A stretch of 64,000 nucleotides of DNA, from positions 1-64,000 of the forward strand of contig NZ_JANGCE010000021.1 of NCBI RefSeq assembly GCF_024462775.1, in the 5' to 3' direction. Origin of the DNA: Butyricicoccus faecihominis (GTDB lineage: Bacteria; Bacillota; Clostridia; Oscillospirales; Butyricicoccaceae). Below the pieces are notes generated by a model. That model searched no databases. It was not told the DNA's origin and saw nothing but the letters and a program-made list of their open reading frames with translations. This document shows positions 9,782 through 18,745 of the stretch, piece by piece. Numbering within the stretch: the first letter of the stretch is position 1; each line of letters opens with the position of its first letter. A program made the translations under genes and the position numbers.

Positions 9782-9956
9782 ATGGAAATCACCATACAAA
9801 TAAACGGACAAGCTCTGCCCATGGAGGTCAGCATTGAGGTCTATACCTTTCTCGACCAAGCAGCACATACTTACCCCCGAACAAATCGCTTGCTGTAAGG
9901 AAACCATGAGCGACAAAATCATGCGGCTAATTAAGCGTGATACTGATACAAAATAA
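9782..9956 (+). pseudogene. Remnant of a small mobile-element protein
   Basis: After a good site (GGAGG) an ATG at 9782 opens a frame starting MEITIQINGQALPMEVSIEV, then a shift near 9866 is needed to continue into LTPEQIACCKETMSDKIMRLIKRDTDTK, ending at 9956. Both halves look like genuine protein and resemble small sigma-like or accessory ORFs of conjugative transposons, but the middle is missing. Identity is uncertain; it marks the right side of the degraded island. Confidence 0.45.
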
Positions 9957-9998
9957 AAACCGCACTGTGTCCTTGACAAATTGTCCGAAAGGCTGGCG

Positions 9999-11255
9999 TT
10001 ATAATGGCGTGTTTGCATAGTCAGAACCGGGCCGCGCCGCCGAGCGTTTGCCCGCGCCAATGGCAAAGCTTGCGGCCGCCGCGACGGCCGCCAACAGCAT
10101 ATTCACCGCCCATAGCGGCATATAGCCCAACCCCGCTTTGACGAGCACACCCCCGAGATAGGAGCTTACAAACGCGCCGATCTGATGTCCGATCAAGGTG
10201 AAACCGTATAGGATGGCCATTTGATCGGCCCCGAATTTGCGGGTGATAATACCGGAGGTGGGCGGCACGGTGGCGTCGCCGCTCATGCCAAGCAGCGCTG
10301 TGGCGACAAAGGCAAAGGGAACCGTCTTTGGCAAAAATAAAAAACCCAAAGAAATAAAGACTCTTGCGGCATAGACGCAGCCAAGAATGTTTTTCATACG
10401 AAATTTCGTGCCGAGAAAACCAACGGCCACAGCGCCTATCATCGTGGCGACCCCGTAAACGGTCAGGGTAAGAGAAGCCGTTTTCCCGGGGATGCCATAG
10501 GACAGGTATTGTGAAAACAAGTGACTTTCTATGATCGACATATTGAAGCCGCAGGTGGAAAAACCGATGGCGATCAAGCGGTAGTCCCGATCTTGAAGCG
10601 CTTCCTTTAAAATAGAAGAGAGCGACCGATCGCGCAGGCTTTCGTCTTTCGGCTGGATCGCAGTCGCCTGATTCGTTCTGCCAAGCCAAAGGGCGACGGG
10701 GACCATCGTGAGGAAGGGGAGCGCGGTAACGGTCATGGCGGTATGGATACCGAATTTGGAAATGAGGGTTTCGAGGCCGGGGGACATCAGCGCATCGCCA
10801 ATGCCGGCGCTTGCCTGCACGATACCGGAAACAACGGCCGCACGGCGTTCTCCAAGGATCGGCGTGATCGCGCCCATCACGATACCAAAGCATAGCCCCG
10901 TTGTTCCAAACGGTAAAACCAAGCCGAAGAAAATAAAAAGCGAGGGTAGGCCTCGGCATAAGGGCGTGACGGCAAGGCCGGTCACGGTGAATAAGATGCC
11001 GAGAAGAATCACAAAGGTGTTGGATTTTTTTAGCGCCAACATGCCGAGAAAGGGCTGCGCGAATCCATATACCAAAGCCCCCGCGCCAATGCACAGACTG
11101 ACGCCCGCGTAATCCACGCCCGTTACCGGGAGCAGTCCGTTCATCATGATCCCATAATTATCATGAACGCCCTGCATCACGCCGTGGACTAGGCAGGCTG
11201 CTGCCACAATGATGATCGCCTGAAAAATTCCCTTTGTTTTCTCGTTATCCCGCAT
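9999..11255 (-). CDS. Major facilitator superfamily transporter
   Basis: 418 residues from the Met at 11255; longer starts lack a ribosome site. About twelve membrane segments, with the MFS loop between segments 2 and 3 replaced by LGMLALKKSN and a second-half LGTKFRMKN loop. It belongs to the oxalate/formate-antiporter-like or drug/metabolite MFS groups; the substrate cannot be told. Divergently transcribed from a LysR regulator 136 bases away, which probably controls it. The last residues lie at the edge of the AT-rich island, so the C-terminus may have been altered by insertion. Confidence 0.85.
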   Translation of the reverse strand: MRDNEKTKGIFQAIIIVAAACLVHGVMQGVHDNYGIMMNGLLPVTGVDYAGVSLCIGAGALVYGFAQPFLGMLALKKSNTFVILLGILFTVTGLAVTPLCRGLPSLFIFFGLVLPFGTTGLCFGIVMGAITPILGERRAAVVSGIVQASAGIGDALMSPGLETLISKFGIHTAMTVTALPFLTMVPVALWLGRTNQATAIQPKDESLRDRSLSSILKEALQDRDYRLIAIGFSTCGFNMSIIESHLFSQYLSYGIPGKTASLTLTVYGVATMIGAVAVGFLGTKFRMKNILGCVYAARVFISLGFLFLPKTVPFAFVATALLGMSGDATVPPTSGIITRKFGADQMAILYGFTLIGHQIGAFVSSYLGGVLVKAGLGYMPLWAVNMLLAAVAAAASFAIGAGKRSAARPGSDYANTPL

Positions 11256-11390
11256 CGTGTCGATCGTCCTTTCGGTATTTCGGGTTGCATCCCGCCCTGC
11301 TTTCCTATATAATACACACAAGAAAAGGTTTTGTAAAATTGAAATATTAAAAATAACGATTCGATAAAACTGAATTATAGAGGAGAAAAC

Positions 11391-12299
11391 ATGGATCTGA
11401 AATATTTACATACCTTCCGCACGATCGTAAGCGAAGGCGGATTCTGCAAGGCCGCGGAAAAGTTAAACTACACGCAATCCACCATCACCTTTCAGATCGG
11501 ACGGCTCGAGCAGGAATTATCCGCAAATCTTTTTGAAAAGATCGGGCGCAAAATGGTCCTGACAAAAGCGGGCGAGCATCTGGTGCCCTACGTTGATGAG
11601 ATTCTGCAATCCGTTGACAAACTGCGCTTTTTTGAGGATGATATAGCGCAATGCCAAGGGGATATTAGGATCGGTATCGCCGAAACCATGCTGTGCTACC
11701 AATTCCCCGCGATCCTGAAAGAATTTCATAGGCGAGCGCCCAAGGCCCGCTTGTTTTTGCGCTCTATGAATTGCTATGATATCCGCAATGAGCTTTTTGC
11801 GGGCACGCTGGATATCGGCGTTTTTTACGAGGATGTCGGCGGCTTTGGCTCGGGCCTCACGACGCAGACCTTGGGCGGTTATCCGCTTATTCTGGTGGCT
11901 TCGCCCGAAGTGAAACGCGGTTTCCCGGATTTTGTCACGCCGGACCGGGTCGTGCCGGTCCCGTTTATCATCAACGAGCCAAACTGTATCTTCAGGCAGC
12001 TGTTTGAGCAATACCTGCGGGAAAAGTCAATCATCCTCGACCACACCATTGAATTGTGGAGCATTCCCACCATCAAAAACCTTGTCAAAAATGATGTGGG
12101 TGTTTCTTTCCTGCCCGCCTTCACGGTGCGGGAAGAGCTGGAAAGCGGCGCGCTGGTAGAAATTCCGACCGATCTGTCGGGTGCGACCATCACGGCTGTT
12201 TGCGCGCACCATAAAAACAAGTGGATCAGTCCGCTGATGCGGCTGTTTCTGGATCTGTGCAGTGAAAAGCTGCCGATAAAAAAGGCCGCGGTCATCTGA
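11391..12299 (+). CDS. LysR family transcriptional regulator
   Basis: 302 residues, typical length. The N-terminal winged helix (~1-60: FRTIVSEGGFCKAAEKLNYTQSTITFQIGRLEQEL) is followed by the two-lobed co-inducer domain. GAGGAG lies six bases before the ATG. It diverges from the MFS gene at 11255, the classic LysR arrangement, so a small molecule moved by that transporter is the likely co-inducer. The shared gap is AT-rich; no unambiguous T-N11-A box could be chosen. Ends in a strong terminator. Confidence 0.92.
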   Translation: MDLKYLHTFRTIVSEGGFCKAAEKLNYTQSTITFQIGRLEQELSANLFEKIGRKMVLTKAGEHLVPYVDEILQSVDKLRFFEDDIAQCQGDIRIGIAETMLCYQFPAILKEFHRRAPKARLFLRSMNCYDIRNELFAGTLDIGVFYEDVGGFGSGLTTQTLGGYPLILVASPEVKRGFPDFVTPDRVVPVPFIINEPNCIFRQLFEQYLREKSIILDHTIELWSIPTIKNLVKNDVGVSFLPAFTVREELESGALVEIPTDLSGATITAVCAHHKNKWISPLMRLFLDLCSEKLPIKKAAVI

Positions 12300-12313
12300 C
12301 CGCGGCCTTTTTT
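12278..12313 (+). terminator. Intrinsic terminator of the LysR gene
   Basis: A6 then GGCCGCGGTCA, a two-base loop, TGACCGCGGCC and T6. The stem includes the stop codon. Confidence 0.9.
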
Positions 12314-12329
12314 GTCATAAAAGTGCAAT

Positions 12330-12359
12330 AAAAAAGAACGTCCCATGGGCGTTCTTTTT
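12330..12359. terminator. Bidirectional terminator between lysR and csp genes
   Basis: AAAAAGAACG and CGTTCTTTTT arms around a TCCCATGGG centre. It works for the minus-strand cold-shock gene ending at 12370 and as a second stop for the LysR transcript. Confidence 0.75.
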
Positions 12360-12369
12360 ATAAGTCAAC

Positions 12370-12579
12370 TTATTCCGGGATAACGTTGACAGCGCGCATC
12401 TTGCTGCTGTTCTTGGGATCAACCTCGGACTCGAACGAAACGCGCTGGCCTTCGTTCAGGGACTTGTAACCATCGGACTGGATGGCGGAGAAGTGAACGA
12501 ACAGATCGTCGCTGCCGTCGTCGTTCTGGATGAAGCCAAAGCCCTTTTCAGCGTTAAACCATTTTACCGTACCTGTCAT
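12370..12579 (-). CDS. cspA: Cold-shock domain protein
   Basis: 69 residues, one OB-fold cold-shock domain with both RNA-binding motifs, KGFGFIQ (RNP1) and DLFVHFS (RNP2). It acts as a single-stranded nucleic-acid chaperone in the cytoplasm. AGGAGG lies 11 bases before the start. A long untranslated leader (~120 bases) and a strong promoter precede it, as in cold-regulated csp genes. Which csp paralogue it is cannot be told. Confidence 0.95.
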   Translation of the reverse strand: MTGTVKWFNAEKGFGFIQNDDGSDDLFVHFSAIQSDGYKSLNEGQRVSFESEVDPKNSSKMRAVNVIPE

Positions 12580-12735
12580 AATCTCAGATACCTCCTAAAA
12601 AAATTCGATCCTCGTGCCATTAAAAAAACTCACGCTCCGGAAATCATCAAATCGGTCAATGACTTACCGCGAGGTGAGTTGATTGATACATTTGGACGTG
12701 AGTACACTATAACATAGTCGATTGCCGCTTGTCAA
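12580..12735 (-). promoter_or_regulatory. csp promoter and long 5' leader
   Basis: On the minus strand, TTGACA (12735-12730), an 18-base spacer, and TATAGT (12711-12706). Transcription would start near 12699, leaving a leader of about 120 bases. Such leaders give temperature-dependent stability and translation in csp mRNAs; that role is inferred from the family. Confidence 0.7.
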
Positions 12736-12872
12736 ACCTTATTTGAAAAGGTGCATAAAAAATATTTCGTGTCCAGTAAAAAACAGGAATATTGTCATTT
12801 CCGCTTCCATTTTCCGGCAAAGAACGCGCCGTTGCCGCGCTATACTGGAAAAACAAGGGAGGCATCACGAAC

Positions 12873-15218
12873 ATGGACAAGCAGAAAACCAAACGATCGG
12901 CGCCGCAGGCAGTGGGGCGGGCGGCGGCGCTCTTCGCGCAGGCTTTTTCAGAGGAACGGCTGCGCTTCTTGCTGCGCGGAATAGAACGGTTCGCGCTCTG
13001 CGCGGTACTCTCGCGCGGCACCGTGCTCGGCGGATATGCCCCTTTCGGACTGGCCATGGCCGCCGCGCTGATGGTGCGCGGGGCAGGGCTTTCCGCGATC
13101 GGCGGCGTGTTCTTCGGCGCGATGCTGCTGCAAGGCGGCACGCGCAGCGCGGTATACGCGGCGGCGGCGCTGCTCGTATTATGCGTGGTCAATGTGTGCG
13201 GCGGATTAAAATGCGTGCAAAAGCGCTGGTTCGCCTCCACGGTGGCGGCGCTGGCGGGCGCGGCGTGCACCTTTGTGTTCCTGCCTGTCGGGCAGGCGCT
13301 CAACACGGCGGCGATCTTTACTTTCGTGGCCGCGCAGGGGCTTACCTTCGCCGCGTGCTGGGCGTACGGTGTGGCGCTATCGCCGCCGCGCGAGGAAAGC
13401 GATTGGCGAAGGCCGGCCACATTGCTGGCGCTGACCGCGACCGTGCTGCTCTCGCTGGCTGATCTGGACTTTTTCAGCTTACTTGCGCCGGCGCGGGTGC
13501 TGGCGCTGCTTACGGTGCTGGCGGCCGGCTACCTCGGCGGCCCGGCGAGCGGCGCGGCGGCGGGCGTGGCCTTTGGCGCGGCAATGGATTTGTCGGTTGG
13601 GCAGGGGGCGCTGTTTACCTGCTGCTACGGACTGTGCGCGTTGGTCGCGGGCCTGTTTCGCGAAAACGGCCGCGCCCCGTATGCGTTGACCGCGCTGGGC
13701 GCGGGAATCTGCGCCGCGATGCTGGGCGCGGACAGCGTGCTGTTTGTGCCCATGCTGATTGAATTGATCTGCGCGGTGGCGTTTTTCGCCGCTCTGCCAA
13801 GCTTTGTCTGGAACGCGCTGCGGCAAACGCTGCTGCCTGATACGCTGCTGGGCGAGGCCGCGCAAAAGCGCGTGCGCCGTTCAGCGGGACAGTGCGCGAG
13901 CGAGGTGGCGCAGGCGTTTTACGAGCTTTATCTCGCCATGCTCACCGGCGTATCCGCCGGAAAAGCGGCGGGTGACCAGAATGTACATGCGGTATTTGAC
14001 CGTGCGAGCGACCGGGTATGCAAAAATTGCGTGCTTTGTTCGCAGTGCTGGCAGCGCGATTATGTGACCACGCTTGCCGCTTTAAACGATGTGACCCAGC
14101 CCATGCTCAAACGGGGCCGGGCCGAGCTTTCGGATTTTCCCTATCATTTCGCCTCGCGCTGCGTGCGCCTGCCCGAATTGATGCGCGCGATCAACAGCGC
14201 GCTGTTTGCCCTGCGAGAACGGCAAAGCCTAAAGCAGCAGGAAGCGGAAAACCAGAACCTGCTGGCGCGACAATACGCGGGCATCACGGATATCCTGCGC
14301 CAAGTGAGCGCCGAAGCGACGCAGGACTACACCGCCCAGCCCATGCGGGAGCGGCAGGTACGCCGCTATGCCGCCGCCTTCGGCTGGATCGACCGGGTGA
14401 GCGTGCTGCGCGACGCGAGCGGGCGCATGGTGGTTGAACTGTACGGCGAGGGCATCGGCGATGTGGAAAAGCAGTCCGGCGGCTTTTCGGCCGGCCTGTC
14501 CGCGCTGCTCGGCGTGGGCCTGACCGCGCCCAAAAGGGTGGAGGACGAGCTTGGCACGCGTCTTGTGATGCGTGAGCGCGCGCCCTTTCGCGCGGTCGTG
14601 GGCGCGGGGCGGCAGCAAAAGGAAGGCTCCGCGGTCTCGGGCGACAGCGGCTGTTATTTCCTGACCGACGACGGCGTGGCCTGCCTCTTACTCGCGGACG
14701 GTATGGGCACGGGCGCGGCCGCCGCGCAGGACAGCCGCACCCTGCTTTCTTCGATGGAGCGCTTTCTCCGCGCGGGCATCACGCCGGTGGACGCGCTGAA
14801 AGCGGTATCTCCCGCGTTTCGCCTGCGCTCGGCGGGCATGCGCTTCATCACGCTCGACACCCTGACCGTCGACCTATTCACCGGCAAAGCGGAAAGCCTC
14901 AAGTGCGGCGCGGCGCCGTCCTACCTGCGGATCGGTGGGCGCTGGACCAAGCTGGATACGAAGACCCTGCCCATCGGTTTGGCGGAGGAGGATGGACACT
15001 CCGAGACCGTGCCGCTGCGTCTGGGTCATGGCGATCTGTTCGTGATGCTGTCCGACGGCGTATCGGACGGCGTGGATGACGGATGGGTGCTGGAGACCCT
15101 GCAAAAGCACGCGAGCGAAGGCGCAAAGGAGCTGGCCGCCCATTTGGTGACCGAGGCGCGCGGACGCGGCACGGATGACGACCGGACGGCGCTGGTGCTG
15201 CGTATTGAGAAAAACTGA
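12873..15218 (+). CDS. spoIIE: Stage II sporulation protein E (PP2C phosphatase)
   Basis: 781 residues from the ATG at 12873 (GGGAGG ten bases upstream; an earlier in-frame Met at 12792 has no site). The first ~300 residues hold about ten membrane segments. A cysteine cluster follows at about 385-395 (CKNCVLCSQCW), as in SpoIIE homologues. The C-terminal ~220 residues are a PPM/PP2C phosphatase with metal ligands in LLLADGMGTG, MLSDGVSDG and GTDDDRTAL. SpoIIE dephosphorylates SpoIIAA at the polar septum and activates sigma-F in the forespore. This is the best evidence in the window that the organism sporulates. Very GC-rich, monocistronic or with the next small gene. Confidence 0.95.
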   Translation: MDKQKTKRSAPQAVGRAAALFAQAFSEERLRFLLRGIERFALCAVLSRGTVLGGYAPFGLAMAAALMVRGAGLSAIGGVFFGAMLLQGGTRSAVYAAAALLVLCVVNVCGGLKCVQKRWFASTVAALAGAACTFVFLPVGQALNTAAIFTFVAAQGLTFAACWAYGVALSPPREESDWRRPATLLALTATVLLSLADLDFFSLLAPARVLALLTVLAAGYLGGPASGAAAGVAFGAAMDLSVGQGALFTCCYGLCALVAGLFRENGRAPYALTALGAGICAAMLGADSVLFVPMLIELICAVAFFAALPSFVWNALRQTLLPDTLLGEAAQKRVRRSAGQCASEVAQAFYELYLAMLTGVSAGKAAGDQNVHAVFDRASDRVCKNCVLCSQCWQRDYVTTLAALNDVTQPMLKRGRAELSDFPYHFASRCVRLPELMRAINSALFALRERQSLKQQEAENQNLLARQYAGITDILRQVSAEATQDYTAQPMRERQVRRYAAAFGWIDRVSVLRDASGRMVVELYGEGIGDVEKQSGGFSAGLSALLGVGLTAPKRVEDELGTRLVMRERAPFRAVVGAGRQQKEGSAVSGDSGCYFLTDDGVACLLLADGMGTGAAAAQDSRTLLSSMERFLRAGITPVDALKAVSPAFRLRSAGMRFITLDTLTVDLFTGKAESLKCGAAPSYLRIGGRWTKLDTKTLPIGLAEEDGHSETVPLRLGHGDLFVMLSDGVSDGVDDGWVLETLQKHASEGAKELAAHLVTEARGRGTDDDRTALVLRIEKN

Positions 15219-15291
15219 TTTTCACGCGGTCGATTTGGTTTAAAACAAGGCCTGCGCGGTGATACTTCCCATAAAAGGGAGGTATTCCGTT

Positions 15292-15558
15292 ATGGTCAAA
15301 GGTGTGAGCCGGCGTGTGGTCGTGGTGGAGCCGGACAACCGTGCTCTGTTTGAGCAGGCGATTTTTTTAGTGCGCGATCACACGGTGTCGCAGGGCGAGG
15401 TGCTGCGCGAAGCCTGCCGGATCGCGGACCGGTATCTGGTCGCGGGCACGGTGCGGCGGCCTCGGCGGCGCTACCGGCTATGGCAGGTGCTGGCGGCTTT
15501 TGCGCTCGGCGCGGCGGTGAGCTGCCTGATCTGGGCGGCCGCAGTGTTCCTTTTGTAA
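15292..15558 (+). CDS. Small single-pass membrane protein, unknown function
   Basis: 88 residues from the ATG at 15292, nine bases after GGGAGG. The N-terminal ~50 residues are polar (VSRRVVVVEPDNRALFEQAIFLVRDH), then comes a basic RRPRRRYRLW stretch, and the last 22 residues form one membrane helix, so it is probably tail-anchored with the N-terminus in the cytoplasm. It lies 73 bases after spoIIE on the same strand. I recognise the pattern as a conserved clostridial small protein but know no function. Confidence 0.75.
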   Translation: MVKGVSRRVVVVEPDNRALFEQAIFLVRDHTVSQGEVLREACRIADRYLVAGTVRRPRRRYRLWQVLAAFALGAAVSCLIWAAAVFLL

Positions 15559-15615
15559 ATAATCTGTCAATTACGGCCCCTGCCACTTGTCTAGGCGGGG
15601 GCCGCTTGCTATACT

Positions 15616-15636
15616 GGAATTAGGAATTAGGAATTT
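15616..15636 (+). repeat. Single arm of the TTAGGAATTAG repeat family
   Basis: Three tandem copies of GGAATTA in an otherwise GC-rich gap. It matches the arms of the foldback repeats near 36.8, 37.7 and 61.1 kb but has no opposite arm here, so it looks like a partial copy. Confidence 0.5.
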
Positions 15637-15670
15637 ACCTGATATAGGTTGGAAGAAGGTTCAAGACGGT

Positions 15671-16177
15671 ATGACGGCAGATCAATTTTTTGCGCTGTTT
15701 CACCAATACGGCCTGATCTTAGTCTGCGCGGTGATGTTTTGCGAATATATGAATTTGCCCGGTTTCCCGGCGGGCATTATTATGCCGTGCGTTGGCGTGC
15801 TGATCGCGCAGAGCGAGCTGTCGCTGTTGCTGACGATCGCGTTGTCCATCGTTTTCGGCTTGTTGGGCAGTCTGGTGATCTACGCGCTGTGCTACTGGGG
15901 CGGCGAGCCGATCATGCGCAAGCTGTTTGGCAAGAGTAAAAAATTCAACTCTTTTGTCGCACGGTGCAACGATTTTATTGAAATGCACCGGGGCAGAGGG
16001 TTGGCCTACTGCCGCATCGTGCCCGTGCTGCGTACCATTGTATCCATCCCCGCGGGGCTGCTGCGCATGCCGGTCAAATGGTTTATCGGCTGGTCCGCGG
16101 CGGGCATCGCGGTTTGGAACACGGTGCTGATTTCCTTTGGCTACTTTTTCAGCGAGAAAATTTTGATCATGTTTTAA
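15671..16177 (+). CDS. DedA family membrane protein
   Basis: 168 residues from the ATG at 15671 (GAAGG upstream); earlier in-frame starts read through a repeat. Four to five membrane segments and the family signature: the acidic N-terminal half-helix (ENLGLPIPGE-like, here EYMNLPGFPAG), GxxxGxxxxY in LLGSLVIYALCYWGG, and the second-half F-x-RxxPxxR motif as CRIVPVLRTIVSIPAGLLRMP. DedA proteins are thought to flip phospholipids or support membrane-potential homeostasis. Ends in a terminator shared with the convergent MATE gene. Confidence 0.9.
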   Translation: MTADQFFALFHQYGLILVCAVMFCEYMNLPGFPAGIIMPCVGVLIAQSELSLLLTIALSIVFGLLGSLVIYALCYWGGEPIMRKLFGKSKKFNSFVARCNDFIEMHRGRGLAYCRIVPVLRTIVSIPAGLLRMPVKWFIGWSAAGIAVWNTVLISFGYFFSEKILIMF

Positions 16178-16194
16178 ATCCGTGAAAAGCATCG

Positions 16195-16224
16195 AAAACG
16201 GGCGGCCTACGGTCGCCCGTTTTT
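16195..16224. terminator. Bidirectional terminator
   Basis: AAAACGGGCG and CGCCCGTTTT arms around a nine-base loop, between the DedA stop and the minus-strand MATE stop. Confidence 0.8.
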
Positions 16225-16234
16225 GTGTTTTCGT

Positions 16235-17599
16235 TTAGGCTTGCGCCGGCAGAAGCGGCTGTTTCAGCTCTCTGCGCAGCCGCGCGGCCATCCACACCGC
16301 GATCACTGCGGATAGCACATCCGCGACCGGCTGTGCATAAAGGATGCCGTGCAGACCGAAGAGCCTTGGCAAAAGCAGCATGACGGGCACAAAGCAAAGC
16401 CCCTGCCTGCATGCGCCAAGAAAACAGCCCTCCTTCGCTTTGCCCAGCGCAAGGAAAAGAGAGGAATACACCGTGTAGAAACCAAACAGCACAAAGGATA
16501 GGCCATTTGCCCGCAGGGCCGTCCGGCCGATGCGGATCATTTCCATATCGTCTCTTGTAAACTGCGCCATGACCGGCGCAGCGCATAGAGCGGCCAGAAG
16601 GCCAAAGACCGCGCAAAATACCGTGGACCAAATGATAGAGGTTTTGATCGCTTCGTGTAAGCGGTCAAACCGTTTGGAGCCGTAGCTATAACCGGCGATC
16701 GGTTGCAAGCCTTTTAAAAAGCCGAATACCATCAAACTGCCCACGGACATGATCTTGGTGACAGGTCCCATCGCAGCAAGGGCGGAGCCGCCGTAGTGCA
16801 TCGCGCCGTTGTTGATCATGGAGATGGAAAGGCTCGTGAGCACCTGAAACGCCAGCGTGGGAATGCCGATCTTCAAAATTTCGGATAGGATTTCGCTGGA
16901 AAACCGGCAGTCCGCGATACGGAAACGAAAAACGCTTTTTTTGCTTCGGATATAGCCGAGATAGACCAGCGTGGAAACGAACTGCGAAAGCGCCGTGGCC
17001 ATGGCGGCGCCGGTGATGCCCAGATCCAGCCCGTAGATAAAAATAGGGTCCAATATCACATTCAGCACCGCCCCTGTCAGCAGGACGAACATCGTTGTTT
17101 TGGCCGCGCCTTCGCTCGATACGATATTATTCATGGTAACATTGAACACATTGAAGAGGGAGCCGGCGATATAAATGCGGGTATAGGCGACGGCATAAGG
17201 CATAACGCTGTCAATCGTACCCATGCGCCTTAAAAGGGGACCAAGAAAAACAAGCGCGCAAACGATCACGGCCGCGCCAACGGCAATGCTGCTGTATAGG
17301 GCGGTGCTGGCCACCTTGTTTGCGTTTTCCTTGTCTCCCTTGCCGAGCAGCCGGGATAGGTAGGAGGCCGCGCCGTTGCCGAACAGCAGCCCCAAGCCTA
17401 CAACGACCTGTCCGAGCGGATAGGCCACGGTGATCGCGCCCATGGGATCGGTACCCAGACCGCCGACAAAGTACGCATCCGCCAAATTGTACAGCGCGTT
17501 TATCATCATTCCGATCATGGTGGGCAGGCCGAGCGCCAAAAGCGCTTTGGGCATCGGCGCGCTGCCCAGCAGTTCCATTTTTGTATTATGTTCCTTCAT
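16235..17599 (-). CDS. MATE family efflux transporter
   Basis: 454 residues from the ATG at 17599 (AAAGGAG eight bases upstream). Twelve membrane segments in two related halves, each opening with the MATE motif (PMPKALLALGLPTMIGMMINALYNLADAYFVGGL; second half IGIPTLAFQVLTSLSISMINNGA). It would export cationic drugs or metabolites in exchange for Na+ or H+. Divergent from a PadR-type regulator with two operator-like repeats between them, so it is probably the PadR target. Confidence 0.92.
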   Translation of the reverse strand: MKEHNTKMELLGSAPMPKALLALGLPTMIGMMINALYNLADAYFVGGLGTDPMGAITVAYPLGQVVVGLGLLFGNGAASYLSRLLGKGDKENANKVASTALYSSIAVGAAVIVCALVFLGPLLRRMGTIDSVMPYAVAYTRIYIAGSLFNVFNVTMNNIVSSEGAAKTTMFVLLTGAVLNVILDPIFIYGLDLGITGAAMATALSQFVSTLVYLGYIRSKKSVFRFRIADCRFSSEILSEILKIGIPTLAFQVLTSLSISMINNGAMHYGGSALAAMGPVTKIMSVGSLMVFGFLKGLQPIAGYSYGSKRFDRLHEAIKTSIIWSTVFCAVFGLLAALCAAPVMAQFTRDDMEMIRIGRTALRANGLSFVLFGFYTVYSSLFLALGKAKEGCFLGACRQGLCFVPVMLLLPRLFGLHGILYAQPVADVLSAVIAVWMAARLRRELKQPLLPAQA

Positions 17600-17635
17600 G
17601 CAGAACGCTCCTTTCACTTGACACGAGTCGCGGTT

Positions 17636-17696
17636 TATAGTACTATAAATTATAGCATTTGTGATCACGGTGCCTATACTACTATAATTTATAGCA
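17636..17696. promoter_or_regulatory. Two direct operator-like repeats between MATE and PadR genes
   Basis: Two 22-base copies of TATA(G/C)TACTATAA(A/T)TTATAGCA at 17636-17657 and 17675-17696, 39 bases apart start to start. Each contains an ACTATA/TATAGT dyad. They lie in the only AT-rich part of the gap, where both promoters must be, so they are likely PadR binding sites controlling both genes. Confidence 0.65.
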
Positions 17697-17724
17697 AATG
17701 TCAAGGGCGGAAAAGGAGCTTGTT

Positions 17725-18252
17725 ATGGCGACCATCGATTTAATCGTACTGGGCATGTTAAAAAAAGAAGCGCTCAGCGCCTATGATATTCAGAAATTAG
17801 TGGAATATCGGAATATATCGCGGTGGGTGAAGATCAGTACCCCGTCCATTTATAAAAAAGTGCTTCAGTTGGAAGAGAAGGGGCTTGTCAAAAGCGAAAC
17901 GGTGAAAGAAGGAAAAATGGCCGAGAAGGCCGTTTATTCTTTGACCGATGCGGGACAAAAGGAATTTGAAAGCTTGATGCTTGAAATTTCGGCGAAGCCC
18001 ATTCAAATTTTTTTGGATTTCAACGCGGTCATCGTCAATTTAGCCAGTCTGCCGCCGGATCAGCAAGCGGCGTGCCTAACGGATATCGAAAGCAATGTGA
18101 AAACGCTGAAATCCTATTTGGAGGAAAACCTGCATAGCAAAGAAAACGCGCCGGAGGTCCCCGAAACCGGCATGGCGGTTTTGCGGCAGCAGCTGGCGCT
18201 GGCCGAGTCGATCGAAACATGGATCGCTTCCCTAAAAGAAAGCTTTGGATGA
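17725..18252 (+). CDS. PadR family transcriptional regulator
   Basis: 175 residues from the ATG at 17725 (AAAAGGAG six bases upstream). N-terminal PadR winged helix (LIVLGMLKKEALSAYDIQKLV...STPSIYKKVLQLEEKGLVK), then a helical dimerisation half as in the Vir/AphA-like subgroup (VPETGMAVLRQQLALAESIETWI). Repressors of this type are released by phenolics or drugs; divergence from the MATE gene makes that pump its probable target. The left end of the mobile element lies 15 bases after its stop. Confidence 0.9.
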   Translation: MATIDLIVLGMLKKEALSAYDIQKLVEYRNISRWVKISTPSIYKKVLQLEEKGLVKSETVKEGKMAEKAVYSLTDAGQKEFESLMLEISAKPIQIFLDFNAVIVNLASLPPDQQAACLTDIESNVKTLKSYLEENLHSKENAPEVPETGMAVLRQQLALAESIETWIASLKESFG

Positions 18253-18267
18253 AAAATGCAACAGCAC

Positions 18268-18299
18268 ACAAAAAAGCGGCGCAAACGTAAGCGGTCTCT
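18268..18299 (+). repeat. Left terminal inverted repeat of the element
   Basis: ACAAAAAAGCGGCGCAAAC at the outer side and GTCTCT at the inner side. Read as the reverse complement, the right end gives the same outer A-run, GCGG(T)GCA(G)AC, and GTCTCT at nearly the same spacing. Confidence 0.6.
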
Positions 18300-18392
18300 T
18301 TGATAAGGATGTTTACGAGAAACAAGTAAGTTAAGGCAAACAGCTGAAACGAAACTGGTAAATTGTAAATCATTTTATCAAGGAGGCCGCTT

Positions 18393-18743
18393 ATGGCTAT
18401 CATGGATTTGGAGTATATCGAAATTGACGGATTACTTTACCCGAACATTGAGGTTGAGGGCAGCGAGCTGCTAAAAAATCTTGGAAAGTACGGACACTTG
18501 CGCTTGGAGTATCTTCACGGATTCAAGCAGGAAATGTACCGGGAATTGCTTTTCACAGGAAAGCTGGCAGAGCATTGTGCTGCGGTGGATATGCGCGCAT
18601 TTGAACTTTCGGAACGCATTCGCGTCGATTATCTAAAACAGCACCCCATGCCGGAGGAGGATGCGCTGGAGCGTATTCGTATCTCGGAGCAGGCACAGGC
18701 CGTTGCCGATGAAATTGTAAAAACAGAACTGATTTATGTGTAA
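18393..18743 (+). CDS. TnpV family transposon-encoded protein
   Basis: 116 residues. It shares the TnpV pattern: a short N-terminal strand region (YIEIDGLLYPNIEV), the block LGKYGHLRLEYLHGFKQEMYRELLFTGKLAEH, and the C-terminal EIVKTELIYV. TnpV is found in Tn4451-type elements, and its function is not known. AAGGAGG lies ten bases before the start. It is the first gene inside the left end of the element and is followed by a terminator. Confidence 0.75.
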   Translation: MAIMDLEYIEIDGLLYPNIEVEGSELLKNLGKYGHLRLEYLHGFKQEMYRELLFTGKLAEHCAAVDMRAFELSERIRVDYLKQHPMPEEDALERIRISEQAQAVADEIVKTELIYV

Positions 18744-18745
18744 AA

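Noticed and set aside
9973-10005. TTGACA and TATAAT pair at the right edge of the AT-rich island
   Set aside because: The spacer is 21 bases, too long for a sigma-A promoter, and it would read into the 3' end of the opposing MFS gene.
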